Origin: Rhynochetos jubatus
Taxonomy: Eukaryota > Chordata > Aves > Eurypygiformes > Rhynochetidae
Assembly: GCA_027574665.1 (NCBI GenBank)
Contig: CM050656.1
Span: forward strand, 14,955,501 to 15,019,500
DNA length: 64,000 nucleotides
Direction: 5' to 3'
A program made the translations under genes and the position numbers. The notes beneath the pieces are model-generated. The model saw only the letters and a program-made list of their open reading frames with translations, was not told the DNA's origin and did no database searches. Positions 40,301 through 53,963 of this stretch are shown one piece after another (position 1 is the stretch's first letter; the number at the start of each line of letters is the position of its first letter).

Positions 40301-40859
40301 AATTTTGGAAAATTTCTGATTTAGTTACAGATCAGGATGTTCTGCAGCTCATAATTCCAATGTATAAGCAAGCAAAGGTTTCTTTACTAATTGCTATTCT
40401 TCCCATGACATTAGCATAGTTTAGCAATAAAAATTATACAAGCATGTATAATAATGATCTTTCTCAAATGACAAAATTTTGGACCCAACAGTACTCCCAG
40501 ATATCACAGAATTTCTCCACCTGTAGTTCATGCAAAGGAATGACATTTTAAAGATTGGACTGAATACGTACTAGCCTAATGCCACAAAACATATACTGCA
40601 ATATCCTCCAAATTGAAAAGATCTCATTTTTTTCCTCTTACTTTTTTTTTTACTTTATGAATCACACTGCTCTGGGTGAAAAATGCAGGAATAAAATCAA
40701 TCACTTCCCAGAAACCATTCTGACAAAGGGTTTATCTGATCTGATCATAATCTACCAATTTATTCATTTATTCATTAGATGTATCTACAAAATACTTTAT
40801 TCACGCATGCCCGTAACCATATACCTTCTGATTTAATATCTCTTAATTTTTAAGTCTCA

Positions 40860-41085
40860 ACAAAAACTGAGCCGTTGGACTAACAATCCATAGGAAGGTA
40901 AGCAGAACTGACCCTGAGGGGCAGGAGTTAGTCTCCAGGCCAACGTTTTGCCTCCAGCAGGTTTCTCCCCGTTTGTTGGGAAGCAGGATGCTGCTGCATG
41001 GTGTTGTAGGGTATGGGTGTGGAGGGGACCCCCTGAGGACATGTCACCTGCCTTCTCTGCTTCCCTGGACTCCACCTAACAGCAG
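40860..41085. other. GC-richer island, content unknown
   Basis: An abrupt rise in GC over about 220 bases between very AT-rich flanks, with G-rich runs and scattered CpGs. A 72-codon minus-strand frame crosses it without a recognisable domain. It could be an unrecognised repeat, a non-coding exon or a regulatory element. Nothing in the sequence decides between them. Confidence 0.4.
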
Positions 41086-42589
41086 CAATCAGACGTAATA
41101 CACTAACTCTGTAGTCAAACTGTGAGAAATTCCCATCACCATGAAAAGTAATAGATAATCACATTTTAAGTACGAGCCTTACAGAAAGCCAAATATTTTC
41201 TCATTCTAGTCTCTGCCTTTGAGTTTTTTACATAGCAATGAAAGCTGTTTTCCATAGAATAGCTGTTTTTCCACCCCAGGAATTACTTTGCTTCTGTTTG
41301 TATTGGCAAGTGGGCATAAAATACAAATGTGAAATATTTGGCATAAAAAGAATCTATAAAAATTTCTAGTAATTATTACTATGACTCCAGTCCAGAACTT
41401 CTTATTCACATAACCTGACATTACTGTTGTAGCAGGTTTTCCTTCAAAAATGGACTTAGAAAAACTCACTGACATTGGTCAAGTTCCATGAGATTTAAGA
41501 AAGCACAAACAATTGTGGATATTTCTGCTTAGACTGAAGCAGTAATAAGAGGTATATTCATTTCAGAACAAAAAAAAACTTGACCACAAAACTTACAATG
41601 AATATTTGTGGCTGCAGTCCCATCCTTGTCATTTTCTGACCAAGTTCTTCCAGCACTTTGCAAGGTGAGACTAGGGCTGGCTGAAAGACTGTTCAGTGTC
41701 CTCTTTTTTTGTCAGTTCAAGAATAAAACCCCACAGATTATAAGAACATCAGATGTATTTCCAAATCAAAGTATTGAATTTTAAGTCATTGTAATCAACA
41801 CCTTGTTCGTTTCCTTACACATCCTTTACTGGAGAATTATTATATAAATCTGATAATAAATGATAGTTAGCTGAGAGTCCCTAGCACGTGCAGGTCATTT
41901 TTCCGTGCTGTTCACAAAAATGCCTGTTGTACTGAAATAGTGGGTTTGATCTTGTAAATATTTACTCAATAAATATTCCCATGACAGTAAATGTAAAGAT
42001 TACCAAAATGCCCATGACACAAAAGGATCATATGACTGAAGGTAACTAGTGATTTATGTCATTGTTACTTCCCATCACTGAGGAAATGAGGCTTGCCACT
42101 GACTAATGTTTCTTTTTACTTTGTTTGCTGGAAACATTTATAACTTTCTCATGGGATTTTTCAGAGCTACATTGTCTGATATTCCCAAACTATTTTTGAA
42201 GTATTTTTTTGTTTTAATCATAGTTGAACAGAAATAACAGCTTGGGAATACTTCTAATTTACTTAACTCCTTCCTTCTGTCTTGTTAAAATTTATCCTAG
42301 TTGATTATTGAAAGGAATAGACCTACTTCAAATCTGAGTAATCTCAAGAACTCTTTGCTTTCATAAATTTTTGAAAGAACAAGCCATATAATAAATTTGA
42401 GCAATGCTGGAGAGTTTGCCTGATGCCCAGAAACCTTCAGCATAGACCAAAGAAGCCTCAAGAAGTAAAGAAAAACCCAACATGTTTTCTTTACGGAGTT
42501 TACCCCATGTCACTCCATCAATGGCATAGAGGGGAGACTGTGGTCACCCAGACACTACAGTAAATTCACTGTCCAGCTGCCATGTATCT

Positions 42590-42850
42590 GAGAACTCTGG
42601 CATCAGGGCTTTGAGCTGCTTCCAGAGCTCCCTGCTGCTCTGCAGCTATCTGTCAGCACTGCCCCAGTGGTGCCGACGCTGATAAGTATTTCCTGCACAG
42701 ATGTGTATGGGACTACGACAGAGGAAGAGGAAAGAATTCTATGTCTTTGCTCAGAAAATAGGGGATCTAATCTAGATACAGTAAAGCCCATATTCCCACT
42801 GGTACAGGTGGGTGGACTAAATCGCCACACAGGATGATGTGGCACCCAGG
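42590..42850. other. GC-richer patch with exon-like borders
   Basis: The patch starts after GGCATCAG (acceptor-like) near 42,606 and ends at CACCCAG followed by GTAATG (donor-like) at about 42,848. On the plus strand one frame is open for nearly all of it but meets a TGA about 20 bases before the donor-like site. On the minus strand an 80-codon frame covers the same bases. No protein family is recognised, so a coding exon is not supported. A non-coding exon or chance remains possible. Confidence 0.25.
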
Positions 42851-43419
42851 TAATGAAAATACATTCTGTAAACTACTTTTGTATCCATTGATGGTGTGAG
42901 GATCAGTTCTGCCTTAATTTATGGATTTTTGGAGTTGGGAATGAAAGTATAATATTTCTTTTGTGATGATTAACAGCCTCAGAGAATGCTTCGACCAGGG
43001 AAAAGGGCCGATTTGTTTATGAGGTCAATCAAAAGACATACACCCAACGTTGCCTTCCTAGCAGAGCCTTCCGTTACATTCAGTCATTTGTTATCTTGCA
43101 CTGATAAAGTTAATGCAGAGAATCAAAGCCAAGCTTATATCACCAGTAAATATTATGATCATACACATCTGCAGAACACACAATCTCTGTCCTCACTTAA
43201 CTGGAGCTTTTAGAAAAGCTAAACAGAGTACTTGATTTATGAAAGCAGTATGACACATTTTGTCTGTTGATGACAGACACAACATTTATTTCAATACTAA
43301 GTTTAGAATAAATTATTATATCAAAATTATTTTTAGCTGAGGTCATAGTTGTTAATGATATCTAACTCTTTGATAATGATCTTTGTTCAAATATTTCAAA
43401 TTATTTATTAAGATGGCTG

Positions 43420-43475
43420 AAATTATTAGAACTTGTCTTATAGACAGGGAAACTGAGTCGCACAGTGAGCTACCC
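43420..43475 (-). repeat. MIR-like SINE fragment, minus strand
   Basis: ATAGACAGGGAAACTGAGTC followed by GCACAGTGAGCTAC corresponds to the complement of the conserved MIR segment (GTCACTTAGTCTCTCTGTGCCTCAGTTTCCCCATCTG). Only about 55 bases are recognisable, next to a T16 tract. Confidence 0.5.
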
Positions 43476-43479
43476 CTAC

Positions 43480-43495
43480 TTTTTTTTTTTTTTTT
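43480..43495. repeat. (T)16 homopolymer
   Basis: Sixteen T residues directly after the MIR-like fragment. They have no clear role. Confidence 0.95.
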
Positions 43496-46400
43496 ACTCA
43501 GTCAATTAACGATAGTATCAGTTCCTCAGTCTCACATTCCTCCACCTTCACTGGAAATTTGTTCAGACCATCTCACTACAATATGGACCTGTAACACCCC
43601 GCGTCCCGCCCCAGCACTTCATAAGTGCTTTCTGCAATTTAAATATGCTGCCTGAATGCCAGTCTTGCCTAAGTTTTCTTAACATTTTTAGGTGTTTTTG
43701 AAAAAGTCTTCTGCAGATTACTTGCTTGTCTTCATGTGACCTGCCCTCCTTCTTGGCACAAGATACAAGCTTTCTCCAGCCATTCATGTATTCCAGGAGG
43801 GTTTCTCTGTCTTAGCAGAAGTACTGCCCCACTCGATGTTTTCCACTGCCTCTGTCAATTGCTCTGAAATTTTTATCCCACTTTGAACATATTTTTTAGG
43901 ATCTTAGAATTTTTAAGTTCTGGCATTCAGAAATTTTGTTTATTTATTCTTTTTCTTCTATTTAGGATTATTTTTCAACATCCTGTTCTTTGAGATGCAC
44001 CTGTCACAGTAATGTTCATCAATGTTTAATAATCCTTCATCACCTCTAGTCTGGGAGAACCATAAATAGCCCTAAGATTTCATACACTTATGTACTAATT
44101 CAGAACTTCTAAAATTTTTCAAAATTGTAAACTGTACATGGACTCATGTAATTGTGGGAGAAGTATAAAAATACACCATGATGCTTTTACTGTTATGGTA
44201 GATCCTTGATTAATGATTATTTTTTAAAGAAATCTTATCTGAAAGCCTAGATTATCCTACAGAGAATCAATTTACACTCAATTTTAAGCCATCTCAGCAA
44301 CCATCTTAATAACACACAGCTGCTTTACTTTTAGGGTTTTTGCTTATTTCTTATTGATAAAATTACACCTGTATCACACCAGAATGAGCAAATATAGAGC
44401 GATATTGATGTTTATGAGAAAACTTTTTCAGTATCAACAAGGATTAATTTCAAGAATGATATACTCTTACCAGAATAAAAGGCCACTGTGATGTATTGCA
44501 AAACAAAATGTTGTCTCCTGCTCTCCAGAGTTTATTTTCTAAATCTCCAATCTCTCTATGGATATATACATGAAAATTTTAAGTCTGCTCAGAAATTTTC
44601 AATTTCTCTGAAGCAGCTGCAGAATGACATAATTCCCTTTTTCTGAAAATTTATTTACATCAGTAAATGCAACCTGACTTGTCAAAAATTGCAAGAATGG
44701 TCTACATTCTTTGCAGTACTTAGGAATATTTGTCTTGTGTTTCAGAATATACTTAAAAAAAAATAAAAAGAAAAAGCACCTCTTAATTTTCCTTTAGTCC
44801 AGCCCTGTTACCTATATCTAAATTGCACTTGTCAGTGGTCAGTAAAATAGGGACTCTAATACTGGTCATCATTTAAGAAAAAACAAGATTTTCTTTATTC
44901 AGTGTACTGACTCAGAGTATGAATTACTGCATGCAAAAAGGTCACTGGAGGAAAAAGTATTCACACTCGGTTATACACAGACCTCCAAATAATTTATCTG
45001 TTCAAACCTCCTTATAAAGATCTATGATGCGGTAAGGTCCTGGTTAATATGACTTATTCACTTATAATCCCTGCTCATTTTATGAAATAATGGACAGACT
45101 TTGACGCTATAAATGCAAATTAAAATAACTTTGTTAAGAAGCTAAAAAGCTCTGTCAGAATAATACAATAAAAAGTCACATTCCAAAGTGAGATACTATC
45201 CATTCATAATATTTTAAATGCAGATCAGTACAACAAAAGTTTTAAATACAAAAGGATTTTTTTCTTAAAGCAGTAATCAATATCTGCAAGTTTCCAGTCT
45301 GTTAAGAAGGTCAGCAGACAGTCTCTGAATAAGTAGATCACTTGCTGTGGTCTTTAGTCTGTTTTATCTTGCTCCATAGAGATTTGAAGGACTGATTGGT
45401 AACCTTTTATTTAATAACTTTGCATCTTTTGGCTGTAGTGGAATTTTAAGTGCAATCAAGTTTTCTTTATGTGAAAAAAAGGACCACACCACCTCACTTA
45501 ATAATCCTCTTCTATTAGATAAATTACTTCACTTTGTCTATAATTCCTTCCTCTTGAGCATAGTTACAAATGACTACAGAGTCTGACAGGTAGCATAATC
45601 TTTGGGGAGCTGACACCAGAAACTGAAACCATCTACAGTTACCTTAGAACTCACTTTCTCACCGCTCATTGCATCACTTTCTGCCACTTTCAGCCTAAGT
45701 GGGGCTAACATGAACACAGCATCTACCTTATTTACTCTGTGGAAGTTCATTAAGTTTGTTCAGGTAAGAGCTATGAGAATAGGTCCTACATAACAGAGTA
45801 GTAGCTTGAAAGTAATAGGCCAGATAATTAATCCCAAATTTCCATGGAAATTCTACTGAAGTTCTACCGCAGCCACATTAACTCCAAATGAGTATATCAG
45901 AATTAATATTCCTGCAACAAATATCAATGATTAAGCCATTGTTATTAAATGTTACAAGATTAAAAAGGGGGGAAAGAAAGCCTTACAGAAGATGTGAAGA
46001 TTTTTGACTATATAATATTTCCTATCCTTTTCCTGTTTCTCTTTCATCCAGACAAAAGAATAAATCATATTATAGCCAAACTATAAAGTAGTAGTCAGTA
46101 CTGGGCTTTCCTTAATCAAAACTGAATACGTTATCTCCCTATTGAATCTTGTCTAATTTCTGTTGATAAATTGCTGCTACGACTGTCTCAGAGATACATG
46201 AGAGAGTCAATTTTGGAAAATTCTGGCCCATTGATTGTATATCATCAATCATTCCAGCTACAGAATTTGGAATACATATTAATTGTTTGATATTTTATGC
46301 ATTTTGACAGTATTGTTAGCAAAACAAGAGTTACCTGCAAGCTAGAAAAGTGAAAGCCTGCCATGATCTCTGTAACATTCAACCAAGAGAAATACATTGT

Positions 46401-48780
46401 CTACAAGGCTAAATTATCTATATCTACCACTAATCTAAAGCTTTTGTGCATGGTATCAAAACTTCTTTGTTTAAACACAAAATCTATGTAAACACTTACC
46501 TGTAAAAAATACATAGCTTGGACAGAGAAAAATCGTAAAAAAAGACATTGGAAAGAGAATGTTAGAATACAGGAACACTCAAGAAAAGTAAAAGAAACAG
46601 AAATGGCTGGAATAAAAATAAATCAGGAAAATTCCTGTGGAATTTGAGACACCTTGTTGGTCTCCTTAAGGCCATAGCCATCACGACAAACAACATTATA
46701 AAGACAGGCAGTATAGAAGATTAAGAATCATCAAAACAATACGGGGTTACAGAAAAAGAATTGCAGAGACTGTGAAAGATGGGCCACCAGCATTGAGAAG
46801 TCCTTCTATTCCAAACAGAATAAAGAATCATACCTGAAGAAAATTATCAGCTTACTTGAGAGAAGTTAACTTTAATTATCAAGAATTGAACTACTGTTGA
46901 TATCTTATGATGATGGATGGTAGAATCATCTAATTAATTTGTTTTCTTTGTGCTGCCTGAATACTATATGCCATAAGTCTTACTAAAAACCAGAATTAAG
47001 TGGTGTTGAGAAAGGTCATCTGCCCGTTTCATCCTGGCAGTTGTTCTCCAGAGACCTTGCTGTAGGAAGAAACTACCTCAGCTGAGAGCTACCATGTCTG
47101 TTTAAATGGTAGAAGGTTCTTGAAAGTGTGTGAACAACAATTAGGAAATGGTAGTGAGAAACTGCTCTTAGCTTCTAGCCAAAAATCACAAAAAACGTGA
47201 TTTGGAACAGACAGCATATATCTACCACAATGTGACTTGTCATGAAGGTCATAAAATATATTCCTATTCCCTGGTTAGACAACTTTATCTATGAAACTTT
47301 AGAGCCAAATACTTACACTTTAAATTAAAAATTATTTGTATGATAGGCATATGCAAGTACCTCATATTCTGTATGGTTTTTTCCACAAATTCATTAGCTA
47401 GAATATTTGTGGAACGTAATCACAGAAGCAATGTGTACACAATTTAAACTAATTCCTTTAAAATCAAAAGAATATTCATAGAAATATGTTTGCTGTGTTC
47501 ATCCAATTCTAATTATTACTTACTTTTGACATCTGTGGAAATCAGATAATGTATTAAAATAGAGAGTCTGAAGGAGTAAAATATCATTCTTCCACTAGTG
47601 TGAGATTAACATATTATCAAGTTACACCCTTTAGAAGCAATGTAAAACTTTAACTAGAAATACCCAATTCAATTATATTGCAGAAAGCCATTTGCCAGCT
47701 TATTAGTATGATAAAAGTATGTAAATTATTGCAGTTTAAGAATACACGGGGTGGTACTAATATTTTAATTACTATTAAAGCCTGATATCAGTTCCACATA
47801 GAAACTTCAAGTTTGAGGTAATCTGAATGAGAGCAGAGATATTAATTAATTAAAAAGCTTTTACTTCATATTATTAAATCTTGCTGATAAATCTACCAAG
47901 ATGACTATTGCTGGCAAAAAAGACATCTAGCAGGCATACCTTTTAATGACAATGATCCGAAAGATCCAGCAGTAACATGATGACTACCCAGCTGGGTAGG
48001 TGCTTTTGTGCCCCAACCACTCAGGTTATTTCTTAAGCCAACATTACCTTTCATTGCTCCCTCATTGCATCAATGAAGCACTGCTGTATTAAGTAACTGT
48101 AATTAGCGGTCTTTGGTACTTTCATCAGAGTAAAAACACCCAGGTGTCTCATTCTGGGAAGCAGAGAATATCCAGTAAGTTTTTATAATGTTAGAGAGGT
48201 TGGGGTAGGATCACAAAGTTGTCTCCTCCCTTCTCAGACAAATCATGGAGAGAAGACATTGTCCCTGGAATTTCATGCTCACCAGAATGTCCTCACAAGA
48301 AGACAGTACTCCTCTGGTTTGAACTGAGCCCTTACAAAATATGCATGAACTACTTTAGCTCTTTTTTATTATATATCCTTCATTCAAGTAGCTTGTACCT
48401 TACAATATAAATTATTAAATTTCTCAAAACCAAACTGCCCTAAATTGTATCAAACTCAGGCTAAATATTGGTCAGCATGATTGATTATGCTTTATGCAAG
48501 CTAAAAACTATAACTACAAGCTATTGTTACAAGCAACAATAAAGAGAATATTGCAGGCAGCAGCTGCATCTGCCCAAAGGAAGCACTTCACCCTTGCTAT
48601 GACAGCAGCTGACAGAAAGCTCTTGACATGTTTTTTACTTAGCATCTATAACCAACAAAATCTAATTTTTTCCCCTCTTTCAGCCTTTTTTTTTTTTCTT
48701 CTCTAATATAAAAGACATTGAAATACAGAAGAAACATATGCTAGAATTACAACACTTATGGGAAGCTACCTCTGATGATG

Positions 48781-48858
48781 GCATGGGGGGTTGGTACTAA
48801 GTGATCTTTAAGGTCCCTTCCAACCTAAACAATCCTATGATTCTATGATGATTCTATG
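48781..48858 (+). mobile_element. CR1 LINE 3' end (5'-truncated)
   Basis: GGGGGGTTGGTACTAAGTGATCTTTAAGGTCCCTTCCAACC, followed by CCTATGATTCTATGATGATTCTATGG, is the diagnostic CR1 3' untranslated end with its octamer-type ATTCTATG tail, as found across birds. Only about 80 bases are recognisable, so the copy is extremely 5'-truncated, as is usual for CR1. The repeat sense is plus. Confidence 0.95.
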
Positions 48859-49929
48859 GCAAAGCATCATTCAAAAGATCCAGTAGCAAATGGAATAATC
48901 AGTACAGAGAGATGTTACTAGTGTATCCTGATCTTCCTTCATGTTCCTGCAAGTTGGCTCTTAATAATGGGCCATTAATGTGATTTGAATATAGTTAGAA
49001 ATAAACTTGAACTTGAATATTCAGCTCTTCATCATCTGCATAGAGAAGCTAGCAAACTGGTGAAAGAGAAGTTTTGTCTCCACCTCTCTTTGAGCTGCCC
49101 GACATTCTCCTCTCTGCAGACAAACCAAGCTGCCATGTACAATAACCTCATGGTTAATACAGCATTTTGTTTCTGAGCTACTAACCAAGCATTTGCAAAT
49201 AGAGATTCCCTCCTCTAAAAATGGTAAAGTCAAAAAGTCTTCTTTAGGTCTGGGGAAAAGAAGGAAGAAGTCAGATATTAATTCTGTCTTCCTACTGTTT
49301 TCTAGGGCACATTTCTCTTCCTGTTGTGCATGCTGATGTGTACGTGTGCTGCAAGTTCCAAAATTGCAAAAATAAAAGTGAATACTTTTTGTCATCTGCT
49401 TTACTTACAATGTTAGCAACTTTTCTTCCCAGGCCTTTCATTTTCCTGTTTAAAAGACACTCAAACATACATCAATAGATTTCTTTGTGACTCTAACTAA
49501 CTGAGTTATTTTATTATTTTTCAGCAGTAGTAGGTGTGGAAGAATTTGAATTGAAATTTGAAGGTTCCTGGCTCCCAAGCCAGCAGGAGATGAGATTTAA
49601 TTGCTTGGAAATACATTTTCACAGCTGATACTGGGGAACAGAAAAAGACTGTATGTCAAGAGCCTCTAAACTAATCATTTAGCCATAACATGCACCACCC
49701 CATACCTGGGGACAATGTAACTGTTAACAGCTTGAAGCTGTTGAAAAAAATACACCAATGAGAATGTTTCCTCTATTTTTCTAATGCTTTTCTTCACCCT
49801 GAATAAACTAATAGAAGAGAAATGTCTTATTTTCAGTTCTGTCAGTTCAAATGAAAACAGTTGTGTGTTCACCTAGTTTCAGCATTGGAATTTATTCGAT
49901 CTGAGACTGTTCATTAAGGTAAAAATTTT

Positions 49930-50035
49930 GAAGTTGCTCAGTTGTTAATACACTGCCTGTATAAACTCGGGGGCTGTCCGTTATATTTGGTTACACTCTG
50001 GAGACTGAGATTTGGTTTCCAGCACTACAGATCAG
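49930..50035 (+). repeat. Possible tRNA-derived SINE relic
   Basis: TTGCTCAGTTGTTAATACAC at 49,934-49,953 resembles a tRNA A-box region. It is followed by TGCCTGTATAAACTCGGGGG and, about 50 bases later, GAGATTTGGTTTCCAGCAC, which resembles a B-box. The spacing is too long for a tRNA but possible for a SINE carrying an insertion. Identification is by eye and weak. Confidence 0.3.
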
Positions 50036-50469
50036 GTCAAGAATTGCAATAACAATTAGCCATTAGCCACTAGTTCTCAATTTACCATAATAGAAGGTAA
50101 TTTCTTCTGAGCGTTTTCTCCCTGGAAAGGCAGAAGAAATATACGAAACTGTCAAGCTTTTGAAAACTGGGCTATGAAAAAGCTGGGTGTGGCTTCTGAT
50201 AACAGGGATAAAGCTTTATATTATTTTTTGAGTTTACTGTTTTACCCTGGGGCAGGATCTGCATATATTAACAGTATATAGTATAATAACAGTTAGTCGT
50301 GTTTTTTTCAGATCACAGTGAAATGGAAAATCTTTCAGTATCTCACCAAGATTCAAGCAGATTGTTCCTGACTTGATACACGCATGTGAGAGACGCTGAG
50401 AAATTTCCCCTGTGCAATGTCTTACTTTTTGCTGCTATAATTATTCCTTTCCTATCACTTAGATGAAGG

Positions 50470-50840
50470 ACAGAGCAGAGGCACGGGCTAGCCTTTCTTA
50501 ACGTACTCCACTAACTAACTAACCTTTTGCACCCAGCAGCCCAGGAGCCAGAATCTCCCCTCCCTCATTAACACTGCAGAGGGGCAGGAAGCGCGTGTGT
50601 AAGCACAGGAGCTGTGGTGAGCGGGGCAGCCTGGCTCCCAGGCTGCTGCTGATTTTGGCTCTGAAGTAAAGGTATAAATGACACTCACGTAGAGGTGTGC
50701 TCTCCTGCCACACCGGAAACGTTATAACAACTCCCTGACACCAAAAGGGTGTCTGTGCTCTGCAATCCCAGCTGGGCTTGAGTTTGGCTGTGCTGTGAAA
50801 GGAGCAGCCAACTGTGAGGTGCTCAGGTTACACAGCAAGA
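50470..50840. promoter_or_regulatory. Candidate GC/CpG-richer regulatory island
   Basis: About 370 bases stand out from AT-rich flanks by higher GC and a cluster of CpGs (for example in AACGTAC, GCGCGTG, GAGCGGGG, CACGTAG, ACCGGAAACG). No recognised repeat or coding exon explains it. A 64-codon minus-strand frame overlaps it. A distal enhancer, an alternative first exon or an unrecognised old repeat are all possible. The regulatory label is an inference from composition only. Confidence 0.3.
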
Positions 50841-53800
50841 CTTTGCTTCCTCTGCAGAAGTAATATTTCATTTGAAATCTGTGCCTATGATACATATAAG
50901 CATGAGATATGACTGAGCTGTTGTTGGTATATTTTCTAATTCAAGTTGTTCAAAGAACAAGGAGGATATGGATGAACATTTAACTCACCTCTGGTTACCA
51001 CTCGAGTGTATCAACTTGTCAGTGTTCCCTTAAAATAAAGGAAAATTTAAAATTGCAACATTTCATAAGGAATTGGCTATTTCCCTATGAACTGATCAAA
51101 GACACAGGAAGAAAAAGGGTAGTGAAACTCAGTTTTGTTAAGGAAGTTAATCAATGATAAAGAAAGTGGAAAAACATGACTGGTGAAAGAGTAGATAACA
51201 TTTCAGTTCAGATCCTTATTTTTAATGGACAGTAGCAGCTGAAAAAGAGATTACAAGGGAATCTTCAAAACGTAGGAAATGTATGCTGTGAATTAGTCTT
51301 ACCTAAAACCAATATTTGTAATTAATATAAACAGAAAAGGGATCTCATGCCCATTGGTAGCCTGGCTAACAATCGGTTGACGGATAGTTAACTATAGAAA
51401 GGTCAAAGGTCAGAGCTTTTAATCTATAGGTTGATGATCCCTTGGGGACTGTGTGGTGTGAAAAAAAATCTGGTATGCTTGATGCTATTATAGGCATGAT
51501 CAGTCTGTCAAAATCTATTAACACTCACTTTTCCTTCAAATAAGCATTAAGCTAGTTTTTGGTATGATTTTTTTCAAAGCAGATTTCTTATCATGCTTAG
51601 TAATCCTTTACAGACATGAAACATTTAATTCCTTATATGATAAAAAAGTGATTTTTCAGGAATTGGAAAAATGCATGCCATATTATTCAATTAAATCTAT
51701 TTAGCACATTGACTATATTTCTGATAGGCTTCAAGTTAAATTGAAGAGTTTACAGAGAAAAAAATTGTCTTTTTGTAAGTGCAGCTTAATGTGTGGGGGA
51801 CAGTGTTATCTTTTGTAAGTTTCGTGTTTATAGCATGACAAAGACCAAAACAAATCTGAATACTCTATTTAAAAGAAATTCAGAAGTATTTTCAGTCTTA
51901 CTTTATTGCTTTTAGACCCAAAGTGTTTTAACATGACATTTTCTCTGAATATTTTACGAGATATTCTGTGACTCTCTAGATAGCTGTAAGCGAGAGAAAC
52001 TTCATTTGTTTTTAACATTTGTTCATTGCAGTTTCAAAAGCACTTCTTATAATGACCTTGAAAGTAAAGAAACTCATAGTTTTTTGCTGTATGACAATCA
52101 TTAGTAAGTACTGCATAAAGAATGCTAATACTATGTAGCTGAAATATATGAAGAACTGTATTTTTTTCATTATATTAAAAAACAATATCTGTAACTTAAA
52201 TGACAAAAAGGTCCAGCATGTGTACCTAGAGTATTATGAAAGCTTGTGTGAGACTTAAGGTCAGTTCGGAAATTGTAATAAAAGTAGAAAAAAAAAATTC
52301 TCAGCAGATAATAACATATTTGTAGCAGTTACATAATGCTGATTTTAAATATGATTTAAATCTCCTAAGCAAAAAAGCTATTACATGCAGCTTTGAATCT
52401 GACTTCTGTCAGCTTCAGAACATGCTGACATGTATGACCATACATTTCCATCCCATACGTCAATCTTTAAAAATAGGTTTGGAAAACAGAATGAAATCTT
52501 TTGATGTTCACTGTCATAGCTTTGGTTGTTTATAAAAAAATCAAATCAATGTTGCCCAATATGTAATAAATCTTGACTTTACCTCCCCATAGATTACATC
52601 TGTATCTTCAGAAAGGCTCAGTCAGTCTGGTTCATTTGATGGGCAGATGCATGTCATGCAATACGTGACGAGAAACTTGTGAGCATACTTTGGCCATGTC
52701 TGCTTTGAGCTGTCAGATGGATTTCTCTTGGGTTTCTTTCCTTTTGCTGTGCATCAGAGCAACATAATATTTTATTGTTGGTCATAATTAATAATTCATT
52801 GAAATGCACCAAATGAACACACAAAAAAAGAATGTGGATATAAATCTTATTAGGTCCCTGGATAAAGTCGCAGTATGCTTTTGCATTTTGAATTTCCAGG
52901 CATATATTATATCATCCAATATTGGAACAAGCTGAGAAATGTAATATAAAAATTTGATAAATTGCTTTCTGCCTGTAAATGAGAAAACAGACTTGTAAAA
53001 TGTGAAATGAACCATTCTGGCAAAATAGAATTTGAGCTTAGAGTGTAAACACTTGAGTTAATGGCTAGGGTATCTCTGAGTCTCAGAAGCTGCGGTACAC
53101 AGGGAGGGTGAAAGTGAGGTTATGGAAGCTCTTCAATATTTTACTTTGAACATCCTTACAGGCCTTAATTAGACAGATTACCTGTTATGCATGGTGCAGT
53201 GTGCTGAACAGTTTTAAACTGGCTTGTCCTCAAGGCAAATGGAAGGCAAAGTCAGAAAGAATTACACTCTACACAAATAACAATGAACGTGCTATTAATG
53301 GTTATGGTAAAAAAATAAAAGCTTCCCAGCACATACACTATTTAATTTTTAACTTTACCTAGTACAAAAGAGTTTGTAAAATATTTACTGACCATCTGAA
53401 TTTATGTACCTAACCTGTCCCCCTCTTCAGTGCCTCAGTCTGTGTGAAACCATAATGACATTTAATGTTGCAATTACTTGATCTTTTTAATTTAGGTTGC
53501 TTTATATTTAAGAAAATGTGACTATCATGCAATCTTTTCTGACACCAAAATTAATAAATGCTTTCTTTATTTATAAGTGATTTTTTTTAAACCTCACTTC
53601 AATTCCATACCTATAGTAGAAACCATAGAGGAACAGTACATATGTTTACTAATGGGTCCAGGATAAAAGTGTTAACTTGCTGTATATATGCTAAATTCCT
53701 GAATCTATTTAACCGTTTTATTCAGCCAACCACCTATGGGGAAGGTCACTATGTCAAGCAATCCTGAATGTTATTTTGTGTGAATTAGGAACAGAACTTT

Positions 53801-53963
53801 TTAAAGGCCAGAAGTTTAGGAACATAAACCAGATGTGCTCATTTTAAATAGTCTACTTATTAAAAAAAAGGTCAAACACTTAGATCTTTTTAAAATCTTA
53901 CTGTCAGACACACTCCATAGAAATAAGAATTTTACTGTTCTGAATGGTATGAATTTCACCAAT

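Larger units (their letters stand above)
30546..40859. other. Long AT-rich non-coding stretch
   Basis: About 10 kb with almost no open frame above 60 codons, notably from 30,500 to 35,700. It contains a MIR-like tail at 30,925-30,995, a 21-base tandem duplication at 33,880-33,920, an 18-base-period duplication near 37,284-37,320, and a purine-rich to pyrimidine-rich switch between about 37,730 and 39,000. No gene is supported. Confidence 0.55.
41086..48780. other. AT-rich non-coding stretch
   Basis: No gene is supported. It contains a GC-richer patch at 42,590-42,850, a MIR-like fragment at 43,420-43,475 and T16 at 43,480-43,495. From 43,800 to 48,200 there are essentially no open frames above 60 codons, and no repeat is recognised in that interval. 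Confidence 0.55.

Noticed and set aside
49021..49395. 124-codon Cys-containing open frame on the minus strand
   Set aside because: No known Cys spacing pattern, no signal peptide or family resemblance, and no exon borders. Treated as chance.
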